A stretch of 64,000 nucleotides of DNA from Agrococcus sp. ARC_14 (lineage in GTDB: Bacteria > Actinomycetota > Actinomycetes > Actinomycetales > Microbacteriaceae). How positions within the stretch are numbered: position 1 is the first letter of the stretch; each line of letters opens with the position of its first letter. Location: contig NZ_JAKUDO010000001.1 in NCBI RefSeq assembly GCF_022436485.1, forward strand, positions 682,001-746,000. Direction: 5' to 3'. Below are positions 46,024 to 55,515 of this stretch, in pieces. Both the position numbers and the translations under genes were made by a program. The notes below the pieces were generated by a model. That model saw only the letters and a program-made list of their open reading frames with translations, did not search any database and was not told where the DNA came from.

Positions 46024-47481
46024 TCAGCTGAGCTGCGTGCGCTCGACCCAGTCGAGGTATTCGTCGGTGACGCCGCCGGTCACGTACTCGCCGGTGAAGC
46101 ACGACAGCTCGAGCCCCTTGATGTCCGAGCCGTCGAGGATCGCCTTCTGCAGGTCCTCGACCTCCTGGTAGACGAGGAAGTCGCTCGCGAGCGCCTCGTT
46201 CACCTGCGGGATGGTGCGCCCGGATGCGATGAGCTCGGCCCGCGACGGCATGTTGATGCCGTAGACGTGCGGGTAGCGCACGGGCGGCGCGGCGGAGGTG
46301 AAGGTGACGGAGTTGGTGCCGACCGAGCGCATCATCTCCACGATCTCGCGGCTCGTGGTGCCGCGCACGATCGAGTCGTCGACGACCAGCACGTTCTTGC
46401 CGCGGAACTCGCTCTCGAGCGCATTCAGCTTCTGCTTCACCGACTTCTTGCGGGCCGCCTGCCCGGGCATGATGAACGTGCGGCCGACGTAGCGGTTCTT
46501 GTAGAAGCCCTCGCGGTACTCGATGCCGAGCCGGCGCGCGACCTCCATCGCGGCAGGGCGCGACGAGTCGGGGATCGGCATGACCACGTCGATGTTGCCT
46601 GCCGGTGTGTACTGCGCGATCGTGTCGGCAAGCCGCTCGCCCATGCGCAGCCGCGACTCGTAGACGCTGATGCCGTTCATCACGGAGTCGGGGCGGGCCA
46701 GGTAGACGTACTCGAACGCGCAGGGCAGCAGCACGGGGCTGTCGTGCGTCATCTGCGCGATGAGCTCGCCGTCCGGCGCGATGAAGATCGCCTCGCCGGG
46801 CTTGACGTCGCGCTCGAGCGTGAAGCCCGAGCCCGTCAGCGCCACCGACTCGCTCGCGACCATCCATTCGGTGCGGCCCTTCGAGCTCTTGCGCGAGCCG
46901 AGCACCAGGGGACGGATGCCGAAGGGGTCGCGGAAGGCGAGCAGGCCGTGGCCCGCGATGAGTGCGATCACGCCGTAGGTGCCCTCGACGCGCTCGTGCA
47001 CGCGCCGCACGGCGGTGAAGACGCGGTCAGCATCGAGGGCGCCGGAGGCGACGAGCGTCTGCAGCTCGGATCCGAGCACGTTCACGAGCATCTCGGTGTC
47101 GCTGCCGGTGTTGACGTGACGGTGGTCGACGTTCGCGAGCTCGCGCTCGAGCTCGCGCGAGTTCGTCAGGTTGCCGTTGTGGACGAGCACGATGCCGTAG
47201 GGCGCGTTCACGTAGAACGGCTGCGCCTCGAGCTCGTTCTCGGCCTCGCCTCGCGTCGCGTAGCGAACGTGGCCGAGGCCGAGGTCGCCGAGCAGCGCGC
47301 GCATGTCGCGGGTGCGGAAGGCCTCACGCACCTGACCCTTGGCCTTCCGGACGTGGATCGAGCGGTCCTGCGCGGTGGCGATGCCGGTGGAGTCCTGCCC
47401 GCGGTGCTGCAGGAGGGCCAAGGCGTCGTAGACCTGCTGGTTGACGCTCGAGTCGGAGACGATGCCGACGATGCCGCACAC
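46024..47481 (-). CDS. purF: Amidophosphoribosyltransferase
   Basis: A 485-residue PurF, the first enzyme of purine synthesis. The nucleophilic Cys is residue 2 (MCGIVGIVSD), so it needs only removal of the initiator Met and has no propeptide of the Bacillus type. LLQHRGQDSTGIAT, the glutamine site VHNGNLTNS, and the PRPP loop VLVVDDSIVRGTTS are present. The GTG start lies behind AAGGAG, and TAGGCT about 35 bases upstream is the likely -10 box. It is separated from purM by kbl and tdh. Confidence 0.97.
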   Translation of the reverse strand: MCGIVGIVSDSSVNQQVYDALALLQHRGQDSTGIATAQDRSIHVRKAKGQVREAFRTRDMRALLGDLGLGHVRYATRGEAENELEAQPFYVNAPYGIVLVHNGNLTNSRELERELANVDHRHVNTGSDTEMLVNVLGSELQTLVASGALDADRVFTAVRRVHERVEGTYGVIALIAGHGLLAFRDPFGIRPLVLGSRKSSKGRTEWMVASESVALTGSGFTLERDVKPGEAIFIAPDGELIAQMTHDSPVLLPCAFEYVYLARPDSVMNGISVYESRLRMGERLADTIAQYTPAGNIDVVMPIPDSSRPAAMEVARRLGIEYREGFYKNRYVGRTFIMPGQAARKKSVKQKLNALESEFRGKNVLVVDDSIVRGTTSREIVEMMRSVGTNSVTFTSAAPPVRYPHVYGINMPSRAELIASGRTIPQVNEALASDFLVYQEVEDLQKAILDGSDIKGLELSCFTGEYVTGGVTDEYLDWVERTQLS

Positions 47482-47719
47482 AGGCGAGCTCCTTCTGTCG
47501 AGGGGCTTGACGATCCAGCCTATCGAGGCCTCCTATGCGCCGGCGCGCCAGCGCCCGCGCAGATTGTCGGGTCTGAGCCCGATTGTCGCGACAGACGAGC
47601 TTCGACTCGACAACCTGACGCTCTCGCAGACAGCGAGGCGGGTTGTTGCAGTTCTGAGCCGCCCGACGCGCAAGCAGCCGCCCCGCTGTGGCTGGCCGGC
47701 CAGCGCGGCGGCGGACGCC
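47482..47719. other. Intergenic region between kbl and purF with short repeats
   Basis: Holds the purF -10 box (TAGGCT on the minus strand, 47517-47522), a direct repeat GATTGTCG at 47562-47569 and 47581-47588, the palindrome TGTCGCGACA (47584-47593), and near the kbl end the palindrome GCTGGCCGGCCAGC (about 47690-47703), which may terminate kbl. No gene seen. Confidence 0.4.
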
Positions 47720-48898
47720 TCAGGCTGCGACGCGCTCGCGCGCAGCAGCGAAGGCCGCCACTGCGCGGTCCACGTCGGCGTCGGAGTGCGCCGCGGAGAG
47801 CTGCACCCGGATGCGGGCCTCACCCCTGGGCACGACCGGGAACGAGAACGCGGTGACGTAGACGCCCTCGGTGAGCATCGCATCCGCCATGTCTGCCGCC
47901 AGCCGCGCGTCGTGGAACATGACGGCCGTGATCGGGTGCGAGCCGGGCAGCAGCTCGAAGCCGGCGGCATCCATGCCGGAGCGGAACCGCTCGGTGTTGC
48001 GCTGCAGCTGCTCGCGCAGCTCGCCAGCGCCCTCGACCAGGTCGAGCGCCGCGATCGAGCCGGCCACCACCGAGGGGGCGAGGGCGTTCGAGAAGAGGTA
48101 GGGCCGCGAGCGCTGGCGCAGCAGCTCGACGATCTCGGCGCGCGCCGCGATGTAGCCGCCGGAGGCGCCGCCGAGCGCCTTGCCGAGCGTGCCCGAGATG
48201 ATGTCGACGCGATCCTGCACGCCTGCGAGCTCCGGCGTGCCGGCGCCTGTCGGCCCGGTGAAGCCGACCGCGTGCGAGTCGTCGACCATCACCATCGCGT
48301 CGTAGCGCTCCGCGAGGTCGCAGATCGCCTCGAGCGGTGCGAGGTAGCCGTCCATCGAGAAGACGCCGTCGGTGACGATCAGGCGACGGCGGGCACCGGC
48401 CGCCTCGACCAGGCGCGCCTCGAGCTCTGCCATGTCGCGGTTCGCGTAGCGGTAGCGGGCCGCCTTCGACAGCCGGATGCCGTCGATGATCGATGCGTGG
48501 TTGAGCGCGTCGGAGATCACGGCGTCGTCGGCGCTCAGCAGCGTCTCGAACAGACCGCCGTTCGCGTCGAAGCAGGAGGAGTAGAGGATGCATGCCTCCT
48601 GGCTCAGGAACGCGGCCAGCCGCGACTCGAGCTCGAGATGCTGGGTCTGGGTGCCGCAGATGAAGCGCACGGAGGCCATGCCGAAGCCCCAGTCGTCGAG
48701 CGCGACCTTGGCGGCCTCGACGATCGCCGGGTGGTCGGCGAGACCGAGGTAGTTGTTGGCGCAGAAGTTGAGCACCTGCTGGCCGTTCGCAGTCACGGTC
48801 GCCGATTGCGGCGAGTCGATGGCGCGCTCGCGCTTGGTGAGGCCCGCGGCCTCGATCTCGGCGAGCTCGTCGGTGATGGACTCTCGGATGGAGAACAC
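47720..48898 (-). CDS. kbl: Glycine C-acetyltransferase (2-amino-3-ketobutyrate CoA ligase)
   Basis: A 392-residue PLP enzyme of the alpha-oxoamine synthase family. [48 protein letters not shown] and the PLP lysine in [14 protein letters not shown] are diagnostic for Kbl. It cleaves 2-amino-3-ketobutyrate with CoA to glycine and acetyl-CoA. The start is a GTG at 48898 with AAGGAG four bases upstream, eight bases after the tdh stop. It works directly with Tdh. Confidence 0.95.
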   Translation of the reverse strand: MFSIRESITDELAEIEAAGLTKRERAIDSPQSATVTANGQQVLNFCANNYLGLADHPAIVEAAKVALDDWGFGMASVRFICGTQTQHLELESRLAAFLSQEACILYSSCFDANGGLFETLLSADDAVISDALNHASIIDGIRLSKAARYRYANRDMAELEARLVEAAGARRRLIVTDGVFSMDGYLAPLEAICDLAERYDAMVMVDDSHAVGFTGPTGAGTPELAGVQDRVDIISGTLGKALGGASGGYIAARAEIVELLRQRSRPYLFSNALAPSVVAGSIAALDLVEGAGELREQLQRNTERFRSGMDAAGFELLPGSHPITAVMFHDARLAADMADAMLTEGVYVTAFSFPVVPRGEARIRVQLSAAHSDADVDRAVAAFAAARERVAA

Positions 48899-48906
48899 GG
48901 GGCTCC

Positions 48907-49950
48907 TTAGCTGGTGAAGTCGAGGATGACCTTGCCGGCGCTGCCTGCGCGGGCGCGATCGAACGCGCCCTCCCAGTCGGCGAAGGCGAAGCGGTCGGTG
49001 ATGATGGGGGAGACGTCGAGGCCGGTCTGCGCCATGGCAGACATGGCGTACCAGGTCTCGAACATCTCGCGCCCGTAGATGCCCTGGATGGTCAGCATGT
49101 GCGAGACGACCTTGCCGAAGTCGACCTCGATGGGCGCCGAGGGCAGGCCGAGCATGGCGCAGCGGCCGCCGAAGTTGAGGTTCTCGATGATGCCGACGAG
49201 TGCCGCGGGCGAGCCCGACATCTCGAGCGCCACGTCGAAGCCCTCGGTCATGCCCAGCTCGCGCTGGACATCCTTGATCTCCTGCTCGCGCGGGTTGAGG
49301 GCCCGGAAGCCGAGCGAGCCGGCGAGCTCGAGCCGGGCCTCCGAGAGGTCGGTGACGACGATGTGGCGTGCGCCCGCATGCCGGGCGACCATCGCGGCCA
49401 TGAGGCCGATGGGGCCGGCGCCGGTGACCAGCACGTCCTCCCCGACGACCGGGAACTTCAGCGCCGTGTGCACCGCGTTGCCGAACGGGTCGTAGATGCC
49501 GAAGACATCCAGCTGCTGCTCGGTCGCGCTGTCGGCCGTCACGCCGGGGTGCACCCAGACGTTCGCCGAGGGCAGCACCACGAACTCGGCGAAGCAGCCG
49601 TCGCGCTGCACGCCCAGGTTGGAGGTGCGGATGCAGAGGTGACGGCGGCCGGCGCGGCAGTTGCGGCAGTGCCCGCACACGACGTGTCCCTCACCGCTCA
49701 TCAGCTGCCCGACGGCGAAGTCGGTGACGCCCTCGCCGACCTCGACGATCTCACCGCAGAACTCGTGCCCCACGGTCAGGCCGGGCGTGACCGCCGACTG
49801 CGCCCACGCATCCCACCCGTCGATGTGCAGATCGGTGCCGCAGATGCCGGCGCGCAGCACCCGCACCTTGACATGGCCGGGCGGGGTCTCGGGCTCCGGG
49901 ATCTCGACCAGCTCGAGCCCTGGCTTGCCTCGGGTCACGAGTGCGTGCAT
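48907..49950 (-). CDS. tdh: L-threonine 3-dehydrogenase
   Basis: A 347-residue zinc MDR enzyme that oxidises threonine to 2-amino-3-ketobutyrate with NAD+. Catalytic zinc ligands are in [15 protein letters not shown] and VGHEFCGE, the structural zinc site is [15 protein letters not shown], the nucleotide motif [10 protein letters not shown], and [11 protein letters not shown] is characteristic of threonine dehydrogenases. GGAG before the ATG at 49950 favours that start over one four codons earlier. It leads the tdh-kbl operon that supplies glycine. Confidence 0.95.
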   Translation of the reverse strand: MHALVTRGKPGLELVEIPEPETPPGHVKVRVLRAGICGTDLHIDGWDAWAQSAVTPGLTVGHEFCGEIVEVGEGVTDFAVGQLMSGEGHVVCGHCRNCRAGRRHLCIRTSNLGVQRDGCFAEFVVLPSANVWVHPGVTADSATEQQLDVFGIYDPFGNAVHTALKFPVVGEDVLVTGAGPIGLMAAMVARHAGARHIVVTDLSEARLELAGSLGFRALNPREQEIKDVQRELGMTEGFDVALEMSGSPAALVGIIENLNFGGRCAMLGLPSAPIEVDFGKVVSHMLTIQGIYGREMFETWYAMSAMAQTGLDVSPIITDRFAFADWEGAFDRARAGSAGKVILDFTS

Positions 49951-50124
49951 GGACGTCTCCATCGACTGTGGTGGGTTGCCCTCATCCTGCCACCTCGGCT
50001 GCGTGCACAACGCAAGCCGGATGGGGCCGATCAGCGGTGGATGCGGGAGGCGGGGCGGATGCGCGGCAGGATCCGGAGACCTGACTTGCGTTGTGCGTCG
50101 GGCCGATCGGGCGCCGGCGCTCGG

Positions 50125-50130
50125 TATCCT
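50125..50130 (+). promoter_or_regulatory. -10 box (TATCCT) of purM
   Basis: TATCCT ends six bases before the ATG at 50137. The intervening GGGGG could also serve as a ribosome binding site for a longer transcript. Confidence 0.45.
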
Positions 50131-50136
50131 GGGGGC

Positions 50137-51225
50137 ATGACCGATCCGTATGCGTCCGCCGGCGTCGACACCGAGGCGGGCGACCGCGCCGTCGAGCTCA
50201 TGAAGGCCGCGGTCTCGCGCACCCACGGCCCGGGCGTGCTGGGCGGAGTCGGCGGCTTCGCGGGCCTGTTCGACCTCTCGGCCGCGGGCGCCTACGCGAA
50301 GCCGCTGCTGGCCACCTCCACCGACGGCGTGGGCACGAAGATCGCGCTCGCCCAGGCGATCGACAAGCACGACACCATCGGCCAGGATCTCGTGGGCATG
50401 GTCGTCGACGACATCGTCGTGGTGGGCGCGAAGCCGCTGTTCATGACCGACTACATCGCCACCGGCCGCGTCGTGCCCGAGCGCATCGCCGACATCGTGC
50501 GCGGCATCGCCCAGGCGTGCGAGGCGACCGGCACCGCACTGGTCGGCGGCGAGACGGCGGAGCACCCGGGCGTCATGGAGCCCGACGACTACGACGTGGC
50601 GGGCGCCGCCGTCGGCATCGTCGAGGCGGATGCGGTGCTGAGCGCCGAGCGCGTGCAGTCGGGTGACGTCGTGGTCGCCATGGCCTCCTCCGGCCTGCAC
50701 TCCAACGGCTTCTCGCTCGTGCGCCACATCCTGGCAGGGCGCGGCATCGCGCTCACCGACCGGGTCGACGAGCTGGGAGGCGTCGCCGCCGAGATGCTGC
50801 TCGAGCCCACCAGGCTCTACACGCTGCCGCTGCTCAGCATGCTCGACACCGGCCTCGGCATCCGCTCGATCTCGCACGTCACCGGCGGCGGCATCGCCGC
50901 CAACCTCGCGCGCGTGCTCCCGCAGCAGCTCGCGGTCGAGATCGACCGCTCGCTCTGGCCGGTGCCCGAGGTGTTCGACGCGCTCGCCCAGCTTGGCGGC
51001 TTCCCGCTCACCGAGGCGGAGGGCACCTGGAACCTGGGCCTCGGCATGCTCGTGGTGGTCGACCCCGCGGATGCGGCAGGCGTCATCGCGCAGAGCGAGC
51101 AGTCGGGCATCCCCGCCTGGAGGGTCGGCAGCGTGCAGGCGTCGCCGAGCGACCCGTCCGGCTGGGTGCGCGGAGCGAAGGGCGTCGACGGCGGCGCCGT
51201 GCGGCTGGCGGGCGCCTACCGCTGA
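50137..51225 (+). CDS. purM: Phosphoribosylformylglycinamidine cyclo-ligase (AIR synthase)
   Basis: A 362-residue AIR synthase. [56 protein letters not shown] and [13 protein letters not shown] hold the ATP and FGAM sites, and [17 protein letters not shown] is the conserved C-terminal loop. It closes the imidazole ring. It is divergent from tdh-kbl, while purF points the other way beyond them. Confidence 0.97.
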   Translation: MTDPYASAGVDTEAGDRAVELMKAAVSRTHGPGVLGGVGGFAGLFDLSAAGAYAKPLLATSTDGVGTKIALAQAIDKHDTIGQDLVGMVVDDIVVVGAKPLFMTDYIATGRVVPERIADIVRGIAQACEATGTALVGGETAEHPGVMEPDDYDVAGAAVGIVEADAVLSAERVQSGDVVVAMASSGLHSNGFSLVRHILAGRGIALTDRVDELGGVAAEMLLEPTRLYTLPLLSMLDTGLGIRSISHVTGGGIAANLARVLPQQLAVEIDRSLWPVPEVFDALAQLGGFPLTEAEGTWNLGLGMLVVVDPADAAGVIAQSEQSGIPAWRVGSVQASPSDPSGWVRGAKGVDGGAVRLAGAYR

Positions 51226-51421
51226 GCCAGGCTGGGCGCGCTCGGCCTCGGTCGAGCGCAGCGCCTTCGCACCGAGCGTCGCCTCGCGGTGCTCCCAGCC
51301 GATGACCCCGCGGTGTGGGGCAAGCGTCCAGGTTGTGTCGATGCGCGCGGCGTAGCGTGGCACACGGCTCGGGCCTCTGCGTGCACGGGCCGCCGCGCGA
51401 CGACTCTGAAGGGGGTGCCGG

Positions 51422-51988
51422 ATGCCGTCGGATGCCGACCGATTCCGCCCTCACGATCGGTCGATCGCAGAGCAGTCGCCGCCTGCGCAGGAGCCGATCC
51501 AGCAGCAGCCACGGCCGCTGCACGCCGCCCAGCAGCCTGCCGTGCCGCAGGCGGCCTCAACACAGCAGCCCACGCCCCGGTACGCGCCGCCGGGCGCCCT
51601 GCCCGCCGCTGCGCCCTACGCCGCCTTCGACGGCCGCGATGCCCCGCTCATCCACCCTGCCGCGGCACAGGCCTCGAGCCTGACGCCATACGGCGTGCCC
51701 GTCTACCAGGCGCCGGCATACATCTATGCCCCGCTGCCCGCGCGCGGCCTCTCGATCACCGCGCTCGTGCTCGGTGTGTGCTCGTTCCTGTTCGCCTGGA
51801 CCCTCGTGGTCGTGCCGATCATCGGCATCGTGTTCGGCTTCCTCGCGCTCAAGCGAGAGCCGGCAGGCAGGACGCTGGCGATCGTGGGCATGGTGGCCTC
51901 CGCGATCGGCCTGCTGTTCGTGCTGCTGTTCTACCTGCTGCCGTTCGTGGCGTTCTTCGGGGCGCTCCTGATGGCGGCCGCTGCCTGA
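51422..51988 (+). CDS. DUF4190 domain membrane protein with Gln/Pro-rich N-terminus
   Basis: A 188-residue protein. The first 100 residues are Gln/Pro/Ala-rich and probably disordered ([20 protein letters not shown]). Two membrane segments in the DUF4190 arrangement follow ([20 protein letters not shown] and [20 protein letters not shown]), with [13 protein letters not shown] in the loop. GAAGGGGGTG precedes the ATG. The function is unknown. The next gene has the same layout, so the two look like paralogues. The 195 bases before it hold no other feature. Confidence 0.78.
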   Translation: MPSDADRFRPHDRSIAEQSPPAQEPIQQQPRPLHAAQQPAVPQAASTQQPTPRYAPPGALPAAAPYAAFDGRDAPLIHPAAAQASSLTPYGVPVYQAPAYIYAPLPARGLSITALVLGVCSFLFAWTLVVVPIIGIVFGFLALKREPAGRTLAIVGMVASAIGLLFVLLFYLLPFVAFFGALLMAAAA

Positions 51989-52092
51989 CGCGGCATCCGC
52001 CGATCTCAGCCGGTTCCCGGCGTCGGGGCCTAGGCTCTCTGTGGCGCAGCACGCGTCCCCCTGCACTCAGCTCCCATCACGCGAGGATTGTC

Positions 52093-52470
52093 ATGACCTA
52101 CACGCCCCCTGAGCAGCCCGCTCAGCAGCCCGTTCAGCAGCCCGCCGGCGGCGGCTACCAGGCCTACCAGCCGACCGGCCAGTCGCAGTACGGCTACGCT
52201 GCGGCCGCATCGACGAAGAAGACGCTCTCGATGTGGGGCCTCATCCTCGGCATCTCGAGCATCATCATCCCGATCTTCCTCAACGCGATCGCCGGCGGTG
52301 TGCTCTCGGGCATCGGCCTCGCCAAGGAGCCCGCGGCCAAGACGATGGCCATCTGGGGCCTCGTGATCTCGATCCTCGGCTTCATCTGGAACATCGTCTT
52401 CTGGACCGTGGTCGTCCCGATCATCATCTTCGCGACGATCGCGGCGTCGGTCGGCCAGTACGGCTACTGA
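52093..52470 (+). CDS. Small DUF4190-like membrane protein
   Basis: A 125-residue protein with a Gln/Pro-rich N-terminus (PPEQPAQQPVQQPAGG) and two membrane segments flanking GIGLAKEPAAKTMAIWGLVI, the same loop type as the preceding gene. GAGGA lies before the ATG and TAGGCT at 52031-52036 is a likely -10 box, so it has its own promoter. Function unknown. Confidence 0.78.
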   Translation: MTYTPPEQPAQQPVQQPAGGGYQAYQPTGQSQYGYAAAASTKKTLSMWGLILGISSIIIPIFLNAIAGGVLSGIGLAKEPAAKTMAIWGLVISILGFIWNIVFWTVVVPIIIFATIAASVGQYGY

Positions 52471-52488
52471 GCCACACCGAGCACTCGC

Positions 52489-52520
52489 ACGAAGGGCCCG
52501 CCGATCGGCGGGCCCTTCGT
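52489..52520. terminator. Bidirectional terminator hairpin between the DUF4190-like gene and sdaA
   Basis: A perfect 32-base palindrome (ACGAAGGGCCCGCCGA and its complement), 19 bases after the + strand stop and 36 before the convergent sdaA stop. CGTCGTCT follows rather than a T-run. Confidence 0.75.
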
Positions 52521-52555
52521 CGTCTGCGGTGCGCGCCCTCAGCTCGCCGCGCCGG

Positions 52556-54067
52556 TCAGCACTCGATGTAGGCCACGGCGAGACCGCCGAGCGCCGTCTC
52601 CTTGTACTTGTCGCTCATGTCGGCGCCCGTGCGGCGCATCGTCTCGACGGCGGTGTCGAGCGAGACGTAGTGCGTGCCGTCACCCTGCTTCGCCATGCGC
52701 GCCGCGTTGATCGCCTTGACGCTCGCCATCGCGTTGCGCTCGATGCAGGGGATCTGCACGAGGCCCTTGATCGGGTCGCACGTGAGGCCGAGGTTGTGCT
52801 CGATGCCGATCTCTGCGGCGTTCTCGATCTGCTCCGGCGTCGCGCCCAGCACCGCCGCGAAGCCGCCGGCAGCCATCGCGCATGCCGAGCCGACCTCGCC
52901 CTGGCAGCCGACCTCCGCGCCAGAGATCGAGGCGTTCGACTTGATGATGATGCCGATCGCGCCGGCCACCAGCAGGAAGCGCACCTGCCACGACAGCTCG
53001 TCGTCGACGCAGTTCGCAAAGCGGTCGGCGTAGTGCATGACGGCGGGGATGATGCCGGCCGCGCCGTTCGTCGGCGCCGTCACGACACGGGCGCCCGCGG
53101 CGTTCTCCTCGTTGACGGCGAGCGCGTAGAGGTTGACCCACTCCATGCCTTCGAGCAGGTCGGGCCTGCCCTGCTTGGGTGCCGCGTCGCGCTCGAGCAG
53201 CTTCGCGTGCCACTCCTTCGAGCGCCGCTTCACGTCGAGCCCGCCCGGCAGCACGCCTGGCGTCTCGATGCCGTTGGCGACGCACTCCTGCATGACGACC
53301 CAGATGCGCTCGAGTTGCGCGATGGTCTCCTCGCGCGTGCGCCAGGCGGCCTCGTTCTCGAGCATGAGCTCCGCGACAGACAGCCCGGTCTCACGGCACA
53401 GCGCGACCAGCTCGTCGCCGTGCGTGAACGGATAGGGCACCGGGTGCAGCTGCTCGGCGGGGGCCGGCACGGGGGCGAGCACGTCACCCTCGTCGTGCCG
53501 CATCACGAAGCCGCCGCCGATCGAGTAGTAGCCAGCGCTCGCGATGACGTCGTCGGATGCGTCGTAGGCGGTGATGCGCAGCGCGTTCGGGTGCTCGCGG
53601 CGCACGGTGAGGGGCCGGAAGACGAACACCTTCGCCTCGTCGAACGGCACCGTGAGGCGGCCGCCGATCGAGAGCTCGCCGCTGCTGCGGATCGCCTCGA
53701 GCGTCGCCGTGATCTGGGGGGTCTCGACGGTGTCGGGCGCGAGGCCGGAGAGCCCGAGCATGATGGCGGTGTCCGTGCCGTGGCCCGAGCCGGTGGCGCC
53801 GAGCGAGCCGAGCAGGTCGACGCGCAGCCGCACGATGTCTGCGAACCTGCCGGAGGCATCCGCCTGCCCGATGAAGTCGAGGGCGGCACGCATCGGGCCG
53901 ATGGTGTGCGACGAGGAGGGGCCGATGCCGACCTTGAACAGGTCGAGCACCGACAGCGATTCGAAGACCGGGGCGGTGGCCGTCGCGTGGCTGCCGATCT
54001 CGGTCGCCTCTGCGCCCTGCCCGTTCGTGATCGGCGACTTGCCCTTGGTCATCGCGTGCGAGGTCAC
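52556..54067 (-). CDS. sdaA: L-serine ammonia-lyase, iron-sulfur-dependent, single-chain
   Basis: A 503-residue enzyme that deaminates serine to pyruvate. The N-terminal domain has [20 protein letters not shown]. The catalytic part has [14 protein letters not shown], the cysteines of the 4Fe-4S cluster in [14 protein letters not shown] and [11 protein letters not shown], and the C-terminal Cys (AYIEC) that in this class fills the active site. The GTG start at 54067 follows GAAGGAG. The N-terminus has about 30 extra residues compared with common SdaA proteins. Confidence 0.95.
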   Translation of the reverse strand: MTSHAMTKGKSPITNGQGAEATEIGSHATATAPVFESLSVLDLFKVGIGPSSSHTIGPMRAALDFIGQADASGRFADIVRLRVDLLGSLGATGSGHGTDTAIMLGLSGLAPDTVETPQITATLEAIRSSGELSIGGRLTVPFDEAKVFVFRPLTVRREHPNALRITAYDASDDVIASAGYYSIGGGFVMRHDEGDVLAPVPAPAEQLHPVPYPFTHGDELVALCRETGLSVAELMLENEAAWRTREETIAQLERIWVVMQECVANGIETPGVLPGGLDVKRRSKEWHAKLLERDAAPKQGRPDLLEGMEWVNLYALAVNEENAAGARVVTAPTNGAAGIIPAVMHYADRFANCVDDELSWQVRFLLVAGAIGIIIKSNASISGAEVGCQGEVGSACAMAAGGFAAVLGATPEQIENAAEIGIEHNLGLTCDPIKGLVQIPCIERNAMASVKAINAARMAKQGDGTHYVSLDTAVETMRRTGADMSDKYKETALGGLAVAYIEC

Positions 54068-54153
54068 GATCGGCTCCTTCGCCTCATGCGCGGCGCCAGG
54101 TTCGGCGACGCTGCGCTCGAGGGGCCGAGCGCGTGTCGATCAGAGCACCTGCG

Positions 54154-54375
54154 TCAGGCGCTGCGGCCGTGCTGGACGTCGTCGGCGAAGTCGTCGCCGT
54201 CGGCATCGCCATCGCCGTCGTACTCGGCGTAGTCGGCCCACTTGTCGACGAGCTCGTCGTTCGCGGGTGCGCTCCCCAGCTCTTGCTGCAGCACGGAGTA
54301 GTTGATGTTCGGGCTGTAAGCCTTCAACTCGCGCGCGATCTTGGTGTGCTTTGCCTTCTGGCGACCACGACCCAT
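54154..54375 (-). CDS. DUF3073 family small protein
   Basis: A 73-residue protein: MGRGRQKAKHTKIARELKAY then SPNINYSVLQQELG, followed by an acidic tail (DGDGDADGDDFADDV). This is the DUF3073 pattern, conserved in actinobacteria and found next to purM in mycobacteria; here it is about 3 kb from purM. A basic head with an acidic tail suggests nucleic-acid or ribosome contact, but the function is unknown. A run of G residues before the ATG is the likely ribosome binding site. Confidence 0.88.
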   Translation of the reverse strand: MGRGRQKAKHTKIARELKAYSPNINYSVLQQELGSAPANDELVDKWADYAEYDGDGDADGDDFADDVQHGRSA

Positions 54376-54518
54376 GCTGGACCCCCCTTGCGGACGGCGC
54401 CGACGTGCAAGTCGACGAACGGTGTGAGAACTGCGATATAAGTCCAACCTGCATCGTAGCATCGACGGTGCTTGGCGGCTGTGCACCGGCCATGACTGGG
54501 GATAGGAGTTCGCTCGCG

Positions 54519-54893
54519 TCAGGCCGCGACCGCCGGCACGAGCAGGGCCCCCAGCAGGATGCCGAGGGATGCGGCGATCGCGCCGCCCACGAGGGTCACC
54601 GCGAGCGTCGCGAAGGCGTGGCCGCCGCGGCGGCGCTCGAGCTGCTCGACCGCCTGCGTCGCGAACGCGGAGTAGGTGGAGAGGCCGCCGCAGAAGCCGG
54701 TGACGAGGATGGCCTGCCAGGTGGCGTCGAGCGGCAGCAGGCTCGAGCAGAAGCCGGCGATGAGGCTCGCGACGATGTTGACGGCGATCGTGGCGCGCAC
54801 GGGCCGGTCGCCAGCGAGCGCGCCGGCGAGGAAGCGCACGACGGCACCCAGGCCGCCTGCGAGCGCGACCCCCAGCAGCTCGAGCGGGCTCAT
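54519..54893 (-). CDS. crcB: CrcB/Fluc fluoride channel subunit (second gene)
   Basis: A 124-residue, four-segment membrane protein. GLGAVVRFLAGALAG at the N-terminus, VNIVASLIAGF (polar-track Asn) and FCGGLSTYSAFATQ are the Fluc motifs. It exports fluoride as a dual-topology homo- or heterodimer. Its ATG overlaps the stop of the upstream crcB gene (ATGA), and the paired arrangement implies a heterodimer with oppositely oriented subunits. Confidence 0.93.
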   Translation of the reverse strand: MSPLELLGVALAGGLGAVVRFLAGALAGDRPVRATIAVNIVASLIAGFCSSLLPLDATWQAILVTGFCGGLSTYSAFATQAVEQLERRRGGHAFATLAVTLVGGAIAASLGILLGALLVPAVAA

Positions 54894-55282
54894 GCGGCCC
54901 TGCCCTTCGCGAGCCGGTGACCGAGCGCGAGCCCGGACCACGCCGCGAGCATGCAGGCTCCGAGCATGCCGAGCGCCAGCAGGATGCCCGGCAGCGCGGG
55001 GACGATCGTGGCGAAGCCGCCCGTGCTGGCAGACGCGGTCACGCTGGCCACGGCAACCGCGCTGAAGGTGGTGAAGCCGCCGAGGAACCCCGCGCCGATG
55101 CCGTGCCGCAGCCAGGCGGGAGCGTCGGCGAGCGCGGCGACCGAGATGCCCAGCACTGCGGAGCCCAGCGCATTGACGGCGAACAGGAGCCACCAGTCGG
55201 GGATCGCCTCCTGCAGCAGCGCGCGCGCTGCCGTGCCGAGCGCGCCGCCGACGAGCACGGCGAGCACGGATCGCAGCAGCAT
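54890..55282 (-). CDS. crcB: CrcB/Fluc fluoride channel subunit (first gene)
   Basis: A 130-residue partner of the gene that overlaps it. GGALGTAARALLQEA, VNALGSAVLG and FLGGFTTFSAVAVA are the Fluc motifs, with the polar Asn and the FTTFS turn conserved. The ATG lies six bases behind TACGCT, so the transcript is probably leaderless. I looked for a fluoride riboswitch upstream and saw none, in line with the short or absent leader. Confidence 0.93.
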   Translation of the reverse strand: MLLRSVLAVLVGGALGTAARALLQEAIPDWWLLFAVNALGSAVLGISVAALADAPAWLRHGIGAGFLGGFTTFSAVAVASVTASASTGGFATIVPALPGILLALGMLGACMLAAWSGLALGHRLAKGRAA

Positions 55283-55288
55283 TCGCCC

Positions 55289-55294
55289 AGCGTA
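55289..55294 (-). promoter_or_regulatory. -10 box (TACGCT) of the crcB pair, leaderless spacing
   Basis: TACGCT on the minus strand ends six bases before the ATG at 55282. Confidence 0.45.
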
Positions 55295-55331
55295 GGCCGC
55301 CCGCCCGCCCGCCCCCGTCGCTGACTGCTCC

Positions 55332-55392
55332 GGGGACCCTGTCGCCGAGCGGAGACCCGTTGCAGCAGGTCCCCGCCCGGCGAGCGGGTCCC
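55332..55392. repeat. 61-bp inverted repeat, left copy
   Basis: The reverse complement of this block matches 56541-56601 at 51 of 61 positions, hand-counted without gaps. It contains an internal hairpin of the form GGGACC...GGGTC. Confidence 0.75.
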
Positions 55393-55515
55393 GGTGACGA
55401 GGTCAGGGATGGGTGAGGTCGGCTGTGGAGGAGGGTAGACGGATCTACGAGCGTGGGGGCGGCGAGGGGCGGCGAGGGCGGCGAGGGCCGGCGAGCAGGG
55501 TGCGCGGGTCGGTGG

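Noticed and set aside
47535-47576. A 13-codon ORF (MRRRASARADCRV) on the + strand upstream of purF
   Set aside because: No promoter or ribosome binding site in that orientation, and nothing downstream to be coupled to.
55283-55440. A possible fluoride riboswitch before the crcB pair
   Set aside because: The conserved crcB-motif pattern is not visible, and the -10 box six bases from the start leaves no leader.
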